Source of the DNA: CAZPBC01 sp964584775
GTDB lineage: Bacteria; Chlamydiota; Chlamydiia; Chlamydiales; SLFE01
Assembly (NCBI GenBank): GCA_964584775.1
Contig: CAZPBC010000007.1
Location: forward strand, 1-64,000
DNA: 64,000 nucleotides
Reading direction: 5' to 3'
Below are positions 14,701 through 24,100 of this stretch, piece by piece (within the stretch, counting starts at the first letter, position 1; each line of letters opens with the position of its first letter). The notes below the pieces were generated by a model that did no database searches, was not told the DNA's origin, and worked only from the letters and a program-made list of their open reading frames with translations. The position numbers and the translations under genes are program-made.

Positions 14701-16512
14701 ATGGCTAAGAAGTACGACGAATCGACAATTCAAACATTAGATGCCCTTGAGCATATACGACTTAGGTCAGGGATGTATATCGGGAGACTCGGAGACGGCT
14801 CCCACCCCGACGATGGAATCTATGTCATGCTCAAAGAGGTGGTGGATAACTCCATCGATGAATTCATCATGGGTGCTGGCAGCCGCGTGAAGGTCGATAT
14901 CGACTTTGACGCCGGAGTCGTCTCCGTGAGGGATTACGGACGTGGGATTCCTTTAGGGAAGGCGATTGACTGTGTGAGCCAGATCAACACCGGGGCAAAG
15001 TACAACGACGACGTCTTCCAATTCTCTGTCGGTTTGAATGGAGTCGGAACAAAAGCAGTGAACGCCCTTTCCGAGCACTTTGTGCTGCGCTCTTTCCGCG
15101 ACGGGAAGATGATTGAAGCGGAATTCTCGAAGGGTAAGTTGAAAAAGCAGAAGAAGTCGGCAACGAAAGAAAAAAACGGTGTCTATATTGAGTTCCAGCC
15201 CGACTTAGAGATCTTTAAGAAGATCCGCTTTAACAGAGACTTCCTCAACAAGCGGATTTGGAACTATGCCTACCTGAACAAAGGCCTCGTTCTGGAGATG
15301 AACGGGGAAAAGTTTGTCTCGGAGAACGGACTGCTTGACCTTTTGAATGCTGAGGTTTCCAAAGAGGAGAAGTTCTACGAGCCACTCCACTATGTGGGTA
15401 AAAAGCTTGAGTTTGCTTTCCTCCATACTCAAAACTACGGAGAGAATTACTTTTCTTACGTCAATGGTCAGTATACCTCTGATGGGGGAACACACCTCTC
15501 TGCGTTCCGCGAAGGTCTATTAAAGGGCGTCAACGCCTACGCGAAGAAGAATTTCGATGGAGTCGATGTCCGTGAGGGGATTTTAGGGGCTCTTGCGATC
15601 AAATTGAAAGAGCCGATCTTTGAGTCTCAAACGAAAAACAAGCTCGGAAACGCAGATATCCGTTCAGAAATTGTACAAGAGGTGAAGGAAGCGGTTTCCA
15701 ACCTTCTCTATAAGAATAGCGATGTCGCGAAGAAAATTGTCGAACGGATTGCTTATAACGAAAAGCTCCGTAAAGAGCTTGCGGCGGTCAAGAAGGAAGC
15801 GAAAGAGAAGCAGAAGAAGATCTCTTTTCAAATCCCGAAGCTGCGCGACTGCAAGTACCATCGCGGTGACAAGTCGACTTACGGCGATGAGACCATGATC
15901 TTTTTAACCGAGGGGGTATCGGCAAGTGCGTCTATCATCGCCTCAAGGAACCCCAAAACCCAGGCCGTCTTTTCTCTTCGTGGGAAGCCGCTCAACGTCT
16001 TTGGACTCAAGCTCGACCAACTCTACAAAAACGAAGAGATGTACAACCTCATGAGTGCGCTCAATGTCGAGGAGGATGTCGACAACTTGCGTTATGAGAA
16101 GGTCATTCTCGCGACCGATGCCGATGTCGACGGGATGCATATCCGCAATTTGATCATGACCTTCTTCCTCACCTACTTCGAGAGTCTGGTTGTCAATGGT
16201 CACCTCTATATTTTGGAGACGCCTCTTTTTAAAGTCCGTAACAAGGAGAAGACGCTTTACTGCTACAGCGAAGAGGAGAAGCTTGCGGCAGAAAAAGAGT
16301 TGAAAAAAGGCGTCGAGATCACACGCTTCAAGGGTCTTGGTGAGATCTCTCCCCACGAGTTCAAGCAGTTTATTGGAAAAGATATGAGAATCACCCCTGT
16401 GACGATTGATCACATTTCAGATATCCGCCAGACACTCACTTTCTATATGGGAAAAAACACTCCTAAGCGCAAAGAGTTCATTATGAAAAACCTGATTAGT
16501 GAGGAGCTGTAG
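14701..16512 (+). CDS. parE: Type IIA topoisomerase ATPase subunit (ParE / GyrB-2)
   Basis: ATPase subunit of a second type IIA topoisomerase, probably topoisomerase IV, for chromosome decatenation. GHKL motifs are EVVDNSIDEF (46-55), VRDYGRGIP (76-84) and GLNGVGTKAVNAL (111-123). The TOPRIM domain has LTEGVSASASI, where the usual EGDSA reads EGVSA, and ATDADVDGMHIR with the metal-binding DxD. At 603 residues it lacks gyrase insertions and resembles the Bacteroidetes/Chlamydia ParE type (FSLRGKPLNVFGL). It sits two bases upstream of its partner subunit gene, as in Chlamydia CT661-CT660, where hemA is also a neighbour. Confidence 0.93.
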   Translation: MAKKYDESTIQTLDALEHIRLRSGMYIGRLGDGSHPDDGIYVMLKEVVDNSIDEFIMGAGSRVKVDIDFDAGVVSVRDYGRGIPLGKAIDCVSQINTGAKYNDDVFQFSVGLNGVGTKAVNALSEHFVLRSFRDGKMIEAEFSKGKLKKQKKSATKEKNGVYIEFQPDLEIFKKIRFNRDFLNKRIWNYAYLNKGLVLEMNGEKFVSENGLLDLLNAEVSKEEKFYEPLHYVGKKLEFAFLHTQNYGENYFSYVNGQYTSDGGTHLSAFREGLLKGVNAYAKKNFDGVDVREGILGALAIKLKEPIFESQTKNKLGNADIRSEIVQEVKEAVSNLLYKNSDVAKKIVERIAYNEKLRKELAAVKKEAKEKQKKISFQIPKLRDCKYHRGDKSTYGDETMIFLTEGVSASASIIASRNPKTQAVFSLRGKPLNVFGLKLDQLYKNEEMYNLMSALNVEEDVDNLRYEKVILATDADVDGMHIRNLIMTFFLTYFESLVVNGHLYILETPLFKVRNKEKTLYCYSEEEKLAAEKELKKGVEITRFKGLGEISPHEFKQFIGKDMRITPVTIDHISDIRQTLTFYMGKNTPKRKEFIMKNLISEEL

Positions 16513-16514
16513 AG

Positions 16515-18446
16515 ATGTTAGCCGATTGCGATTTGAAAGAGCTGATGCGCTCCCACTACCTTGCTTATGCCTCCTATGTGATCCTCGACCGTGCGATCCC
16601 AGATGTCGTCGATGGGTTGAAGCCTGTTCAACGCCGGATTCTTCACACACTTTTTAAACTGCACGATGGCAAACTGCACAAAGTCGCGAACGTCGCGGGT
16701 CAGACCATGGCATACCACCCGCACGGCGATGCTCCGATCACAGATGCGTTGATCAACCTTGCAAACAAAGGGTATCTCTTAGGGACACAAGGGAATTTTG
16801 GAAACATCTACACGGGTGACCCTGCAGCGGCGTCAAGATACATTGAAACGCGTCTCTCTGAGTTTGCCATTCAGACGATGTTCAACCCCGACCTCACCGA
16901 GTTCCTTCCCTCCTACGATGGAAGAAACAAGGAACCGAAGACGCTTCCGGCGAAGGTGCCGCTGCTGCTCATGCAGGGTGCAGAGGGGATTGCCGTCGGG
17001 ATGTCGACACGGATCCTCCCACACAACTTCAAAGAGCTTCTCGAAGCGCAGATAGCCATCTTAGAGAAGAAACCCTTTGAGCTCCTTCCGGACTTTGTCA
17101 CCGGGGGCGTCATGGATGCTTCGGAGTACGATAAAGGAAGAGGAAAAGTGAAGCTCCGCGCGTCGCTTGTGATTAAAGATCCAAAGACGATCGTGATCCA
17201 GGAGATCTGCCACGGGACCACCACGGAGTCTGTGGTCCGTTCAGTTGATGAAGCGGCGAAGAAGGGCAAGATCAAGATTGATTCCATCCATGACTACACC
17301 TCTGAAAAGGTCGAGATTGAAATCAAGCTGCCAAGAGGAGTCTACGCAGAGGAGACGATCGATCAACTCTACGCCTTCACCGACTGCGAAGTCTCTCTCT
17401 CATCGCAAGTCGTTGTGATTAAGGAGGGCTTTCCCTGGGAGACGGATGTCGACGAGATCCTCAAGTTTTCGACAGCACGTCTTCAGGAATACTTAAAGCG
17501 GGAGTTGGAGCTCGAGCGTGAGCGTCTTCAAGAAAAGATCTTTGAGAAGACCCTCGAAGAGATCTTTATTGAAAACCGCCTCTACAAAAAAATTGAAGAG
17601 ATCAAGTCTTATGAGAAGATCCATGAAACGGTTGCTAACTCTTTAAAACCGTTTCATAAAAGACTGATCCGTGTTCCCACTTACGATGACCGCGAAAAGC
17701 TCTTAAGTCTTCCTATACGCCGTATTTCCCGCTTTAACTTGGAGAAAAACCAAGAGGAGATTGTGGCGCTGGATGAGGCGCTCCAAGCCGTGGAGAAGAA
17801 CCTGAAGTCGGTGAAACGCTACACAGTGAATTACCTCAAAGCGCTCTTGAAAAAGTATGGAAAAGACCACCCGCGTCGCACTCGTCTCCGTGAGATTGAG
17901 ACAATCGACCGCCGTGCGATCTCGACCAAAGAGCTAACAGTAGGAGTCGATGCCAAGCAGGGCTTTGTAGGGACGAAGGTGAAGAGCGATCTCAAGTTCA
18001 CTTTGACTAACTTCGATAAGATCTTAGTCCTTTTCAGTGACGGAACCTACAAGGTGATGAATATCCCAGAGAAGGAGTTTCTCAATATCGACGGGAAAAA
18101 GGTGGTCTATGTCGGAATCGCTGACAAAGAGACCGTCTTTAATGCAGTTTACCTCGATCCTAAAGCGCGCCTCTCCTATGCAAAAAGCTTTGTGGTGAAG
18201 AAGTTCATCTTAGATAAAGAGTACCGCTTTTTTGAGCCAAAGATGAAGCTTGAGTTCCTCTCGACGGATGAAGTTCCACAGGTGAACCTCAAACTTGTAC
18301 CTATCCCGAAACAGAAAGTTAAAGAGGTCCTCTTCTCCTTTGAAGATGTCCTCATCAAATCGGTTTCAGCCAAAGGAATCAAGATGACACCGCGTGCGGT
18401 GAAGAAGGTCGTCTCGAAGTCTAAAGAGGACTTCGTCTTCGTATGA
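16515..18446 (+). CDS. parC: Type IIA topoisomerase cleavage subunit (ParC / GyrA-2)
   Basis: DNA-cleaving subunit partnering the upstream ParE. The quinolone-resistance-region motif YHPHGDAPITDALI is followed by the catalytic tyrosine Y109 in AAASRYIETRL. The winged-helix, tower and coiled-coil regions follow (LERERLQEKIFEKTLEEIF near residue 345). The C-terminal domain is shorter than in gyrase, with no complete GyrA box, consistent with a decatenase rather than a supercoiling enzyme; total length 643. The start has GAGGAG upstream within the parE end. It is co-transcribed with parE. Confidence 0.93.
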   Translation: MLADCDLKELMRSHYLAYASYVILDRAIPDVVDGLKPVQRRILHTLFKLHDGKLHKVANVAGQTMAYHPHGDAPITDALINLANKGYLLGTQGNFGNIYTGDPAAASRYIETRLSEFAIQTMFNPDLTEFLPSYDGRNKEPKTLPAKVPLLLMQGAEGIAVGMSTRILPHNFKELLEAQIAILEKKPFELLPDFVTGGVMDASEYDKGRGKVKLRASLVIKDPKTIVIQEICHGTTTESVVRSVDEAAKKGKIKIDSIHDYTSEKVEIEIKLPRGVYAEETIDQLYAFTDCEVSLSSQVVVIKEGFPWETDVDEILKFSTARLQEYLKRELELERERLQEKIFEKTLEEIFIENRLYKKIEEIKSYEKIHETVANSLKPFHKRLIRVPTYDDREKLLSLPIRRISRFNLEKNQEEIVALDEALQAVEKNLKSVKRYTVNYLKALLKKYGKDHPRRTRLREIETIDRRAISTKELTVGVDAKQGFVGTKVKSDLKFTLTNFDKILVLFSDGTYKVMNIPEKEFLNIDGKKVVYVGIADKETVFNAVYLDPKARLSYAKSFVVKKFILDKEYRFFEPKMKLEFLSTDEVPQVNLKLVPIPKQKVKEVLFSFEDVLIKSVSAKGIKMTPRAVKKVVSKSKEDFVFV

Positions 18447-18494
18447 GGATCGTTGGATTCCGCATAGCCTAGTGTGACATCGTGGAGTATTTAA

Positions 18495-19079
18495 GTGGAC
18501 GTCATTAAGGATTACGAAGCCAAGCGCGTCAGAGTGTTTCATGAAGGTGAACTTTTACGAGATTACGCACGTGCCTTTTTAGGAAGAACCAAAATCACCT
18601 CGGAAACTCCTGAAGAGTTCCAGAACGAGGAGAGAAAACTCGCGCGTCTCTATGCCTTTCGTCTCTTGGCTAAAAGGGCCTATCTCAAAAGAGCTTTACT
18701 GGAAAAGTTGACGGGTGTCGGTGTGGAGGAGGGGTGCGCTGAAAGAGTGGTCCTTGCCTTAGACGAGGAGGGGTACCTTTCTGACAAAGAGCTCATCCAC
18801 TCTTGGGTGCGCCTCTGGACGGCAAGAGGGTATTCGAAGCAAAAAATCACTCAAAAACTGCGTGAAAAGAGGATTCCTCCCACGGAGATTCAGTCAGCGG
18901 TTGCGGAGATCGATGAAGAGGCGGAGCTTGAGCAGCTACGCAATCTTTTAGAGAAGAAATACGGCTCCTTTGATCTAGAGGATCCTGCTGAGCGTGAGAA
19001 AGTCGTGAGCCGCCTCTTCCGAAGGGGGTTTCCTCTACACCTGATTTTTCGAGCTCTAGCGGTCTTTACAAACACTTAA
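18495..19079 (+). CDS. recX: RecX-family regulatory protein
   Basis: RecX inhibits RecA filament extension. The 194-residue protein is made of three-helix repeats typical of the family: LARLYAFRLLAKRAYLKRAL, VVLALDEEGYLSDKELIHSW and WTARGYSKQKITQKLREKRI. The N-terminal 50 residues (KRVRVFHEGELLRDYARAFL) are the usual lead-in. The best start is a GTG. No recA is nearby. It starts about 50 bases after parC and may be in the same transcript. Confidence 0.85.
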   Translation: MDVIKDYEAKRVRVFHEGELLRDYARAFLGRTKITSETPEEFQNEERKLARLYAFRLLAKRAYLKRALLEKLTGVGVEEGCAERVVLALDEEGYLSDKELIHSWVRLWTARGYSKQKITQKLREKRIPPTEIQSAVAEIDEEAELEQLRNLLEKKYGSFDLEDPAEREKVVSRLFRRGFPLHLIFRALAVFTNT

Positions 19080-19095
19080 CAGCTGTTTAAGAGAT

Positions 19096-19125
19096 TTGTT
19101 CCAGAAACGCCTTTTATGGTATACT
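19096..19125 (+). promoter_or_regulatory. Candidate promoter for the small-gene/rluD/dtd operon
   Basis: TTGTTC, an 18-base spacer and TATACT, 24 bases before the ATG at 19150. A long frame could be drawn from the TTG at 19096, but that TTG is then the -35 box, which supports the later start. Confidence 0.55.
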
Positions 19126-19149
19126 TATAGAGTACGGAGAGGTGACGGT

Positions 19150-19410
19150 ATGGCAGAGACAGTGACCCCAGGAGATGGGGCTAAGATTGCAGAGGCCGCT
19201 CAGGCTACAGGAAAAGCCCCCAGTTCTGCAAAAAATGCAGCAGGGGACTATAATGCGTCTACACAAATCAAAGATTGGAACCATCTTGAACGGATTGCCC
19301 CTGAGCTTGCGAAGGCGATGAAAGAGGGGATTGCTCTCACAACGATCCGACAGATGGAAGACCACACGAAAAGGATGAAAAAAATCCACGACGAGTCACG
19401 CAGACAGTAA
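19150..19410 (+). CDS. Small conserved chlamydial protein (CT659 position)
   Basis: An 86-residue hydrophilic protein. The start at MAETVTPGDGAK is chosen because GGAGAGG precedes this ATG and a promoter lies just upstream. The N-terminal 40 residues are Ala/Gly-rich and probably disordered; the rest is helical (DWNHLERIAPELAKAMKEGI then IRQMEDHTKRMKKIHDES). It lies between the topoisomerase pair and rluD, where I recall a small conserved hypothetical gene (CT659) in Chlamydia. Its stop overlaps the next start (TAATG). No function known to me. Confidence 0.75.
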   Translation: MAETVTPGDGAKIAEAAQATGKAPSSAKNAAGDYNASTQIKDWNHLERIAPELAKAMKEGIALTTIRQMEDHTKRMKKIHDESRRQ

Positions 19411-19709
19411 TGACAACCTCTCTCACTCCACCTCCGCTTTTTCTCGGCTTTGAACTGTCTGACAAGATGGCAAATCTTTATCGAGCTCTTTCTGATGAGA
19501 AAAGGGCTCTTTTTGTGGGTAGCGATGCCCGCCTCCTTCAAGAGCGTGGAGTTGACAACGCTCTCTATTTAGGAAAACCCTTTCCCCCTTTTGCAGATCA
19601 CTCTTCGTTAAAAGGAGCTGCAGAGAATATTCTCACCCTTCTTGAGAAGCTTTTTCCTGAAGAAACCTTTTCCAAAGACTCTCTTACCCTCTTTGTAACC
19701 AAGCCATGA
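19410..19709 (+). CDS. Hypothetical protein of 99 residues
   Basis: No recognised domain. The protein starts MTTSLTPPPLFLGFELSDKM and has a mixed helical sequence without signal peptide or membrane segment. It is sandwiched in an operon with one-base overlap to the preceding small gene and a four-base overlap (ATGA) to rluD, which supports it being real. The opening phrase FLGFELSDKMANLYRAL and later LYLGKPFPPFADHSSLKG suggest a small RNA- or ligand-related protein, but this is not established; I cannot name a family. Confidence 0.7.
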   Translation: MTTSLTPPPLFLGFELSDKMANLYRALSDEKRALFVGSDARLLQERGVDNALYLGKPFPPFADHSSLKGAAENILTLLEKLFPEETFSKDSLTLFVTKP

Positions 19710-20647
19710 GTGAAGAGATCGACAAGGACTTTATTGTCGAAGAGGCAGAGGTCGGTCTGCGTCTCGATAAGTTGCTGACGGAGCGTTTTGCTCCTCTTTA
19801 CTCGAGAACTTACTTTCAGATGCTCATTGCTGATGGGCTTGTGACGGTCGGTGGTGAGCCGGTGAAGAAACGGATGAAGCTGAATGAGGGCGACCGCGTC
19901 GAGGTCTCTTTCGTGCTCACCCCTGAACTGGATCTCACCCCTGAGCCGTTCCCTTTAGAGGTCCTCTACGAAGATGACGACCTCATCGCGGTCAACAAGC
20001 CGCCCGGAATGGTCGTACACCCCGCACCGGGCCATCCAAATGGGACGTTTGTCAACGCACTCCTCTACCACTGCAAAGAGATCGAAAAGGAAGAGGGCAA
20101 TTTCCGCCCCGGTATTGTCCACCGTCTCGATAAAGAGACAAGCGGGGTGCTTGTGGCTGCAAAAAATTCAGAAGCACACCGTGCCATGGTCTCCCTCTTC
20201 GCGGGACGCGAGGTGGATAAGGAGTACCTTGCTTACACGGTCGGAACACCCAAACCCCAAACGGTCGATGGTCCGATTGGGCGTCATCCCCGCTATCGCA
20301 AAAAGATGGCAGTCATCGAAACAGGTAAGCCGGCTGTCACCGAAATCTTTCCTATAGGTACTTTTGGGGGAGTCACGGTGGTACGGGCCCATCCACTCAC
20401 AGGCCGCACCCATCAGATCCGTGTCCATCTCAAAGAGATTGGGGCGCCCGTTCTCGGCGACTCCCTCTATGGATCCCCTTCCTTCAATCAGAAATTCCGC
20501 ACCCCTCGACAATTTCTTCATGCGAGAAAGATCTGCTTTGCCCATCCAAAGAGCGGAAATCTTTTGACAATTGAAGCGCCCGTGCCGGATGATATGCTCC
20601 AATTTGCAAAGAAGAACCAACTATGCGACTGCTTGTCCAACGTGTAA
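19706..20647 (+). CDS. rluD: Ribosomal large subunit pseudouridine synthase RluD
   Basis: Makes pseudouridines in helix 69 of 23S rRNA. An S4-like RNA-binding domain occupies residues 15-70 (LRLDKLLTERF), followed by the RsuA/RluD catalytic domain with VNKPPGMVVHPAPGH and the catalytic aspartate D142 in HRLDKETSGVLV; TGRTHQIRVHLKEIG is the conserved C-terminal motif. Length 313 is normal. In memory this is CT658 (sfhB) beside CT660-661. The end overlaps the dtd start by 25 bases, indicating coupled translation. Confidence 0.95.
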   Translation: MSEEIDKDFIVEEAEVGLRLDKLLTERFAPLYSRTYFQMLIADGLVTVGGEPVKKRMKLNEGDRVEVSFVLTPELDLTPEPFPLEVLYEDDDLIAVNKPPGMVVHPAPGHPNGTFVNALLYHCKEIEKEEGNFRPGIVHRLDKETSGVLVAAKNSEAHRAMVSLFAGREVDKEYLAYTVGTPKPQTVDGPIGRHPRYRKKMAVIETGKPAVTEIFPIGTFGGVTVVRAHPLTGRTHQIRVHLKEIGAPVLGDSLYGSPSFNQKFRTPRQFLHARKICFAHPKSGNLLTIEAPVPDDMLQFAKKNQLCDCLSNV

Positions 20648-21060
20648 AACATGCAAAAGTCACCGTCGAAGAAGAGGTGGTCGGAGAGATCGGTGTCGGT
20701 CTCTTGGCTCTTCTAGGCATCCGTAGCGATGACACTGCGGATAAGATTCCCTGGATGGTTCAAAAACTCCTCAAGCTCCGCATCTTCACGGATGATCAGG
20801 GAAAGATGAACCGCAGCGTCCGTGATATTGAGGGGAATATCCTTCTCGTGAGCCAGTTCACACTTTACGGCGACTGCCATGGGGGCAACCGCCCTTCATT
20901 TACCGATGCACTGGGGGGAGAAGCAGCTGAAGCCCTCTACAATCAGTTTGTCGGCCAACTCAAGGTAGAACTCCCCAAAGCCCAGACAGGCCGTTTCGGT
21001 GCAGCGATGGAGGTGGACCTCCTCAACCACGGTCCTGTGACTCTTCTGATCGAGAGATAG
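20623..21060 (+). CDS. dtd: D-aminoacyl-tRNA deacylase
   Basis: Hydrolyses D-amino acids (and glycine from mischarged tRNA-Ala) from tRNA. The 145-residue protein begins MRLLVQRVKHAKVTV and carries both diagnostic motifs: SQFTLYGD around residues 77-84 and the cross-subunit NHGPVT motif near the C-terminus (LLNHGPVTLLIER). It overlaps the 3' end of rluD by 25 bases in another frame. It is the last gene of this operon. Confidence 0.95.
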   Translation: MRLLVQRVKHAKVTVEEEVVGEIGVGLLALLGIRSDDTADKIPWMVQKLLKLRIFTDDQGKMNRSVRDIEGNILLVSQFTLYGDCHGGNRPSFTDALGGEAAEALYNQFVGQLKVELPKAQTGRFGAAMEVDLLNHGPVTLLIER

Positions 21061-21075
21061 TCCTCACTTTTTTAC

Positions 21076-21105
21076 TTTACAGAAGTTATCAAGCCACTCT
21101 ATAAA
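21076..21105 (+). promoter_or_regulatory. Candidate promoter of the LRR-NEL gene
   Basis: TTTACA, an 18-base spacer and TATAAA, about 40 bases before the ATG at 21146. This is a good match to a housekeeping promoter and indicates the gene is transcribed separately from dtd. Confidence 0.5.
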
Positions 21106-21145
21106 TTGATTCAAAAAATGGAAATTTTAGACCAAGGATCGTGCT

Positions 21146-24100
21146 ATGATGAATTCTCTTGAAAGAGTGGAAAATTATCCCTGGAACTCTCGTGTAAAAA
21201 TAGGGTTTGTGGGCCTCGGAGCAATAAATGCGCTCCTCGAGCAGACGCCTGTTTCATTGACTAATGCTGTCGGACTGGCGATTCTTGCCCTCTCGACGAA
21301 GTTAGCCAGGTCCGTCCTGCCAAAGTCGCTTCAGGGCTATATTTTCACTAAAGCAGTCTTAACTGTCCTGCTTGCGGCGGTCTCAGCGGTGGCGATTAGT
21401 GCTCTTTTTGGGTTTCCCATGACAGCCGCCTCTATTTTTGCTCAAGCTTTCACGATTGCCCTGCCCACGATTTTGGTCACGGGTGCCGAGCTGATGATTG
21501 CCTATGCTCGCTACCGTGGAGAGCTTTCCCGACCTCGCCCAGCCCCTCCACCTCCCAAACCCCCACCGCCACTCACACAAGAGGAGAGATTGGATAGGGT
21601 TCAGCTGGGGCAGGAACTACGCTCAACAGAGAACGTTTTGGAAGGAGACATTGACTTTTCGCGGTTAGACATTTCTTGCCTACCTGACAATCTCATCTTT
21701 GAAGGAAACCTCGACTTGAGTGGTTGTAAGAACCTAACTGCATTGCCGAGGGGCTTAGTGGTGAATGGCTCTTTGAACCTTCGGGGATGCAGCCAACTAA
21801 ATGCTCTTCCAAGCGATCTACAAGTTTCTGGAAATGTCGATCTCGAGGATTGTACTGGTTTAAGATCCCTGCCATACGATTTCGAAGTTCAGGGAAATCT
21901 CAACCTCCAAGGTTGCAAAAATTTAAGCGCACTTCCCTGGGGTCTCCATGTCGGTGGATCCCTCAATCTCAGAGACTGCACTGCTTTAAAAGGTGCTCTT
22001 CCTGATAGGGTCCATGTAGGTAAAGACCTGAATTGTAGAGGGTGTACGGGCCTAAATGCTCTTCCGTTAGATCTGCTGGAAGTCAATGGCCACTTGAACC
22101 TGAGAGACTGCACGGGCTTCAAACAACTTCCTGAGGGACTCAAGGTGCATGGCAACTTGGACTTGGGAGGGTGCACAAGTCTCAAAGAGCTTCCCGAAGA
22201 CCTTAAAGTGGACAAAGACCTCAACTTGAACGGTTGTACCGGCCTAGAAACTCTTCCTGAGACTCTCAATGTGGATGGAAGCCTGAACCTCACGGGGTGC
22301 ACTGCGATCAAGGCCCTTCCTGCCGATTTAGAAGTCGGAGGCGACTTGATCCTGAGGGATTGCTCCGACTTGTCGGCTCTTCCAGAGGGGCTAAAGGTAA
22401 AGGGAGACTTGCATTTCCCAAACTCCAAAACGCTCACGATGATTCCTGAGAGCTTGAAGGTGGAAGGGGCAGCGAACTTCAGTGGTTGCACGGCTCTCAG
22501 ATTGATCCCGGATAACTTTGAAGTGGGCAAAGGCCTCGACCTGAGTGGATGTATAGGCTTAACATCCTTGCCGAAAATGAAGGTAGGAGGGGACCTTAGC
22601 TTACGTGGTTGCTCGGGTCTTGGAGAACTGCCCGCTGGTCTGCATATCGATGGAAACTTGGCTCTCAGAGGGTGCAAGCTCCTAAAGAGTCTTCCAGAAG
22701 ATCTCCATGTCGGGAAGAACCTCATTCTCATGGAAGGGGAGGTGTTAACTGCTCTACCAAAAAATCTTTTTGTGGGTGGAGACTTGAACCTCAGTCATTA
22801 CAGAAACTTAAGAACGATTGGAGAACGCCTTCGCGTTAATGGAAATTTAAGTTTCCGAGGTTGTTCTAGCTTAGAAGCACTTCCTGATGATCTTCAAGTC
22901 GGCAAAGACTTCGACCTTTCAAATTGTATAGCTATTGAAGCTCTCCGAGAGAATGTGAAAGTGGGGCGGAATTTGGTCTTGACAGGGTGCACAAGGTTAT
23001 CAATTCTTCCCGAGTCTCTTCAGATTGGTGGAGACTTTGATCTCAGTCATTGCACCGGTTTAACATTCCTGCCTAATCAGATCGAAGTTGGTGGGCATCT
23101 TAACTTCCAAGGCTGCAGTGGGATCACAGCACTACCGAACTGGGTGACTGAGCTTGGTCGAGTGAATGGTGAGAAACGCAGGGTGAATCTCGAGGGGATG
23201 GGCCTCTCTTATGAGCTCAGCTCTGACCTCAAGGACGCTCATTTACAGACAATGGATCTTGCAGTCTATCTACCCCCGCGTCCAATGGAGGCATCTTTAT
23301 TCGGCACAGTCGATGCGGGACTCCAGTTTTGGATGGATCGCCTTTGTCCAGAAAGTGGGCTTGATAAGCCCAAGATGGGAGATTTGAAAGGCAATGAAAG
23401 AGACCTTTGTTGGTATTTAACAGGACTTGTCAGTTCGGAAGAATATAGAAACTTAGCGACACGTCCCTTTTTGGCCGACCGTGTGATAAGGCTTTTCAAT
23501 CAGATGGCGACTGATCCCGAAATCACTGCAGCAGTGATTGAGGCGATTAAGAGGGGAAAAGAGTCAAAAGAGCTTCAAGTCATAAGGACTTTTGATCAAA
23601 TGGAAGTGGCCTACCGCGAGCAACTGGATATGAGGGAGGGGACGACTGTGGCGAATCTTAAAGAATTTGCTGCGAAGATTTTAAGATTAAATGTCTTGAA
23701 AGCCCAAGCTAAAGAATTGATGAGGTCCTTGCACTGGGTGGATGAAATTGAAGTGGTTCTCACGCTTCAAACGGCGATTCAAAGAGAGCTCGCGCTTCCC
23801 TTGACTGCTGAAGATTGCACCTTTCGAGGATGTGCTCATGTCTCTGATGAGCAAATCGCACAGGTGAAGAGGGCAATTCAAGAGCAGGTGAAAGATGCTG
23901 ATGTGGATGTCTTTTTGAAGACCTGGGGTCCTGAAAAAGTACGCCTCCGCCGTGAGCAGGTGACGCCCTATGACGATTTGACTGAGGTGACCGATACACC
24001 TCGCGGTGACAACTGGGTCTGTCCTGGAACATACTACAATTTTGGTCCGCACCGTACCGAACATAAAGGTCATCCCGTGATCTACAATGGTAGAGTTTAT

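Noticed and set aside
19096..19149. N-terminal extension of the small protein to a TTG start
   Set aside because: The TTG belongs to a likely -35 box, and GGAGAGG precedes the internal ATG at 19150.
21889..22731. 280-codon minus-strand frame rich in Arg, Ser and Pro
   Set aside because: It is the antisense of the LRR array; its regularity mirrors the 63-bp repeat and it has no ribosome-binding site or family match.
21678..23150. Regular 63-bp repeats considered as a CRISPR-like array
   Set aside because: Units are contiguous, diverged and in frame with an LRR protein; there are no spacers and no cas genes.
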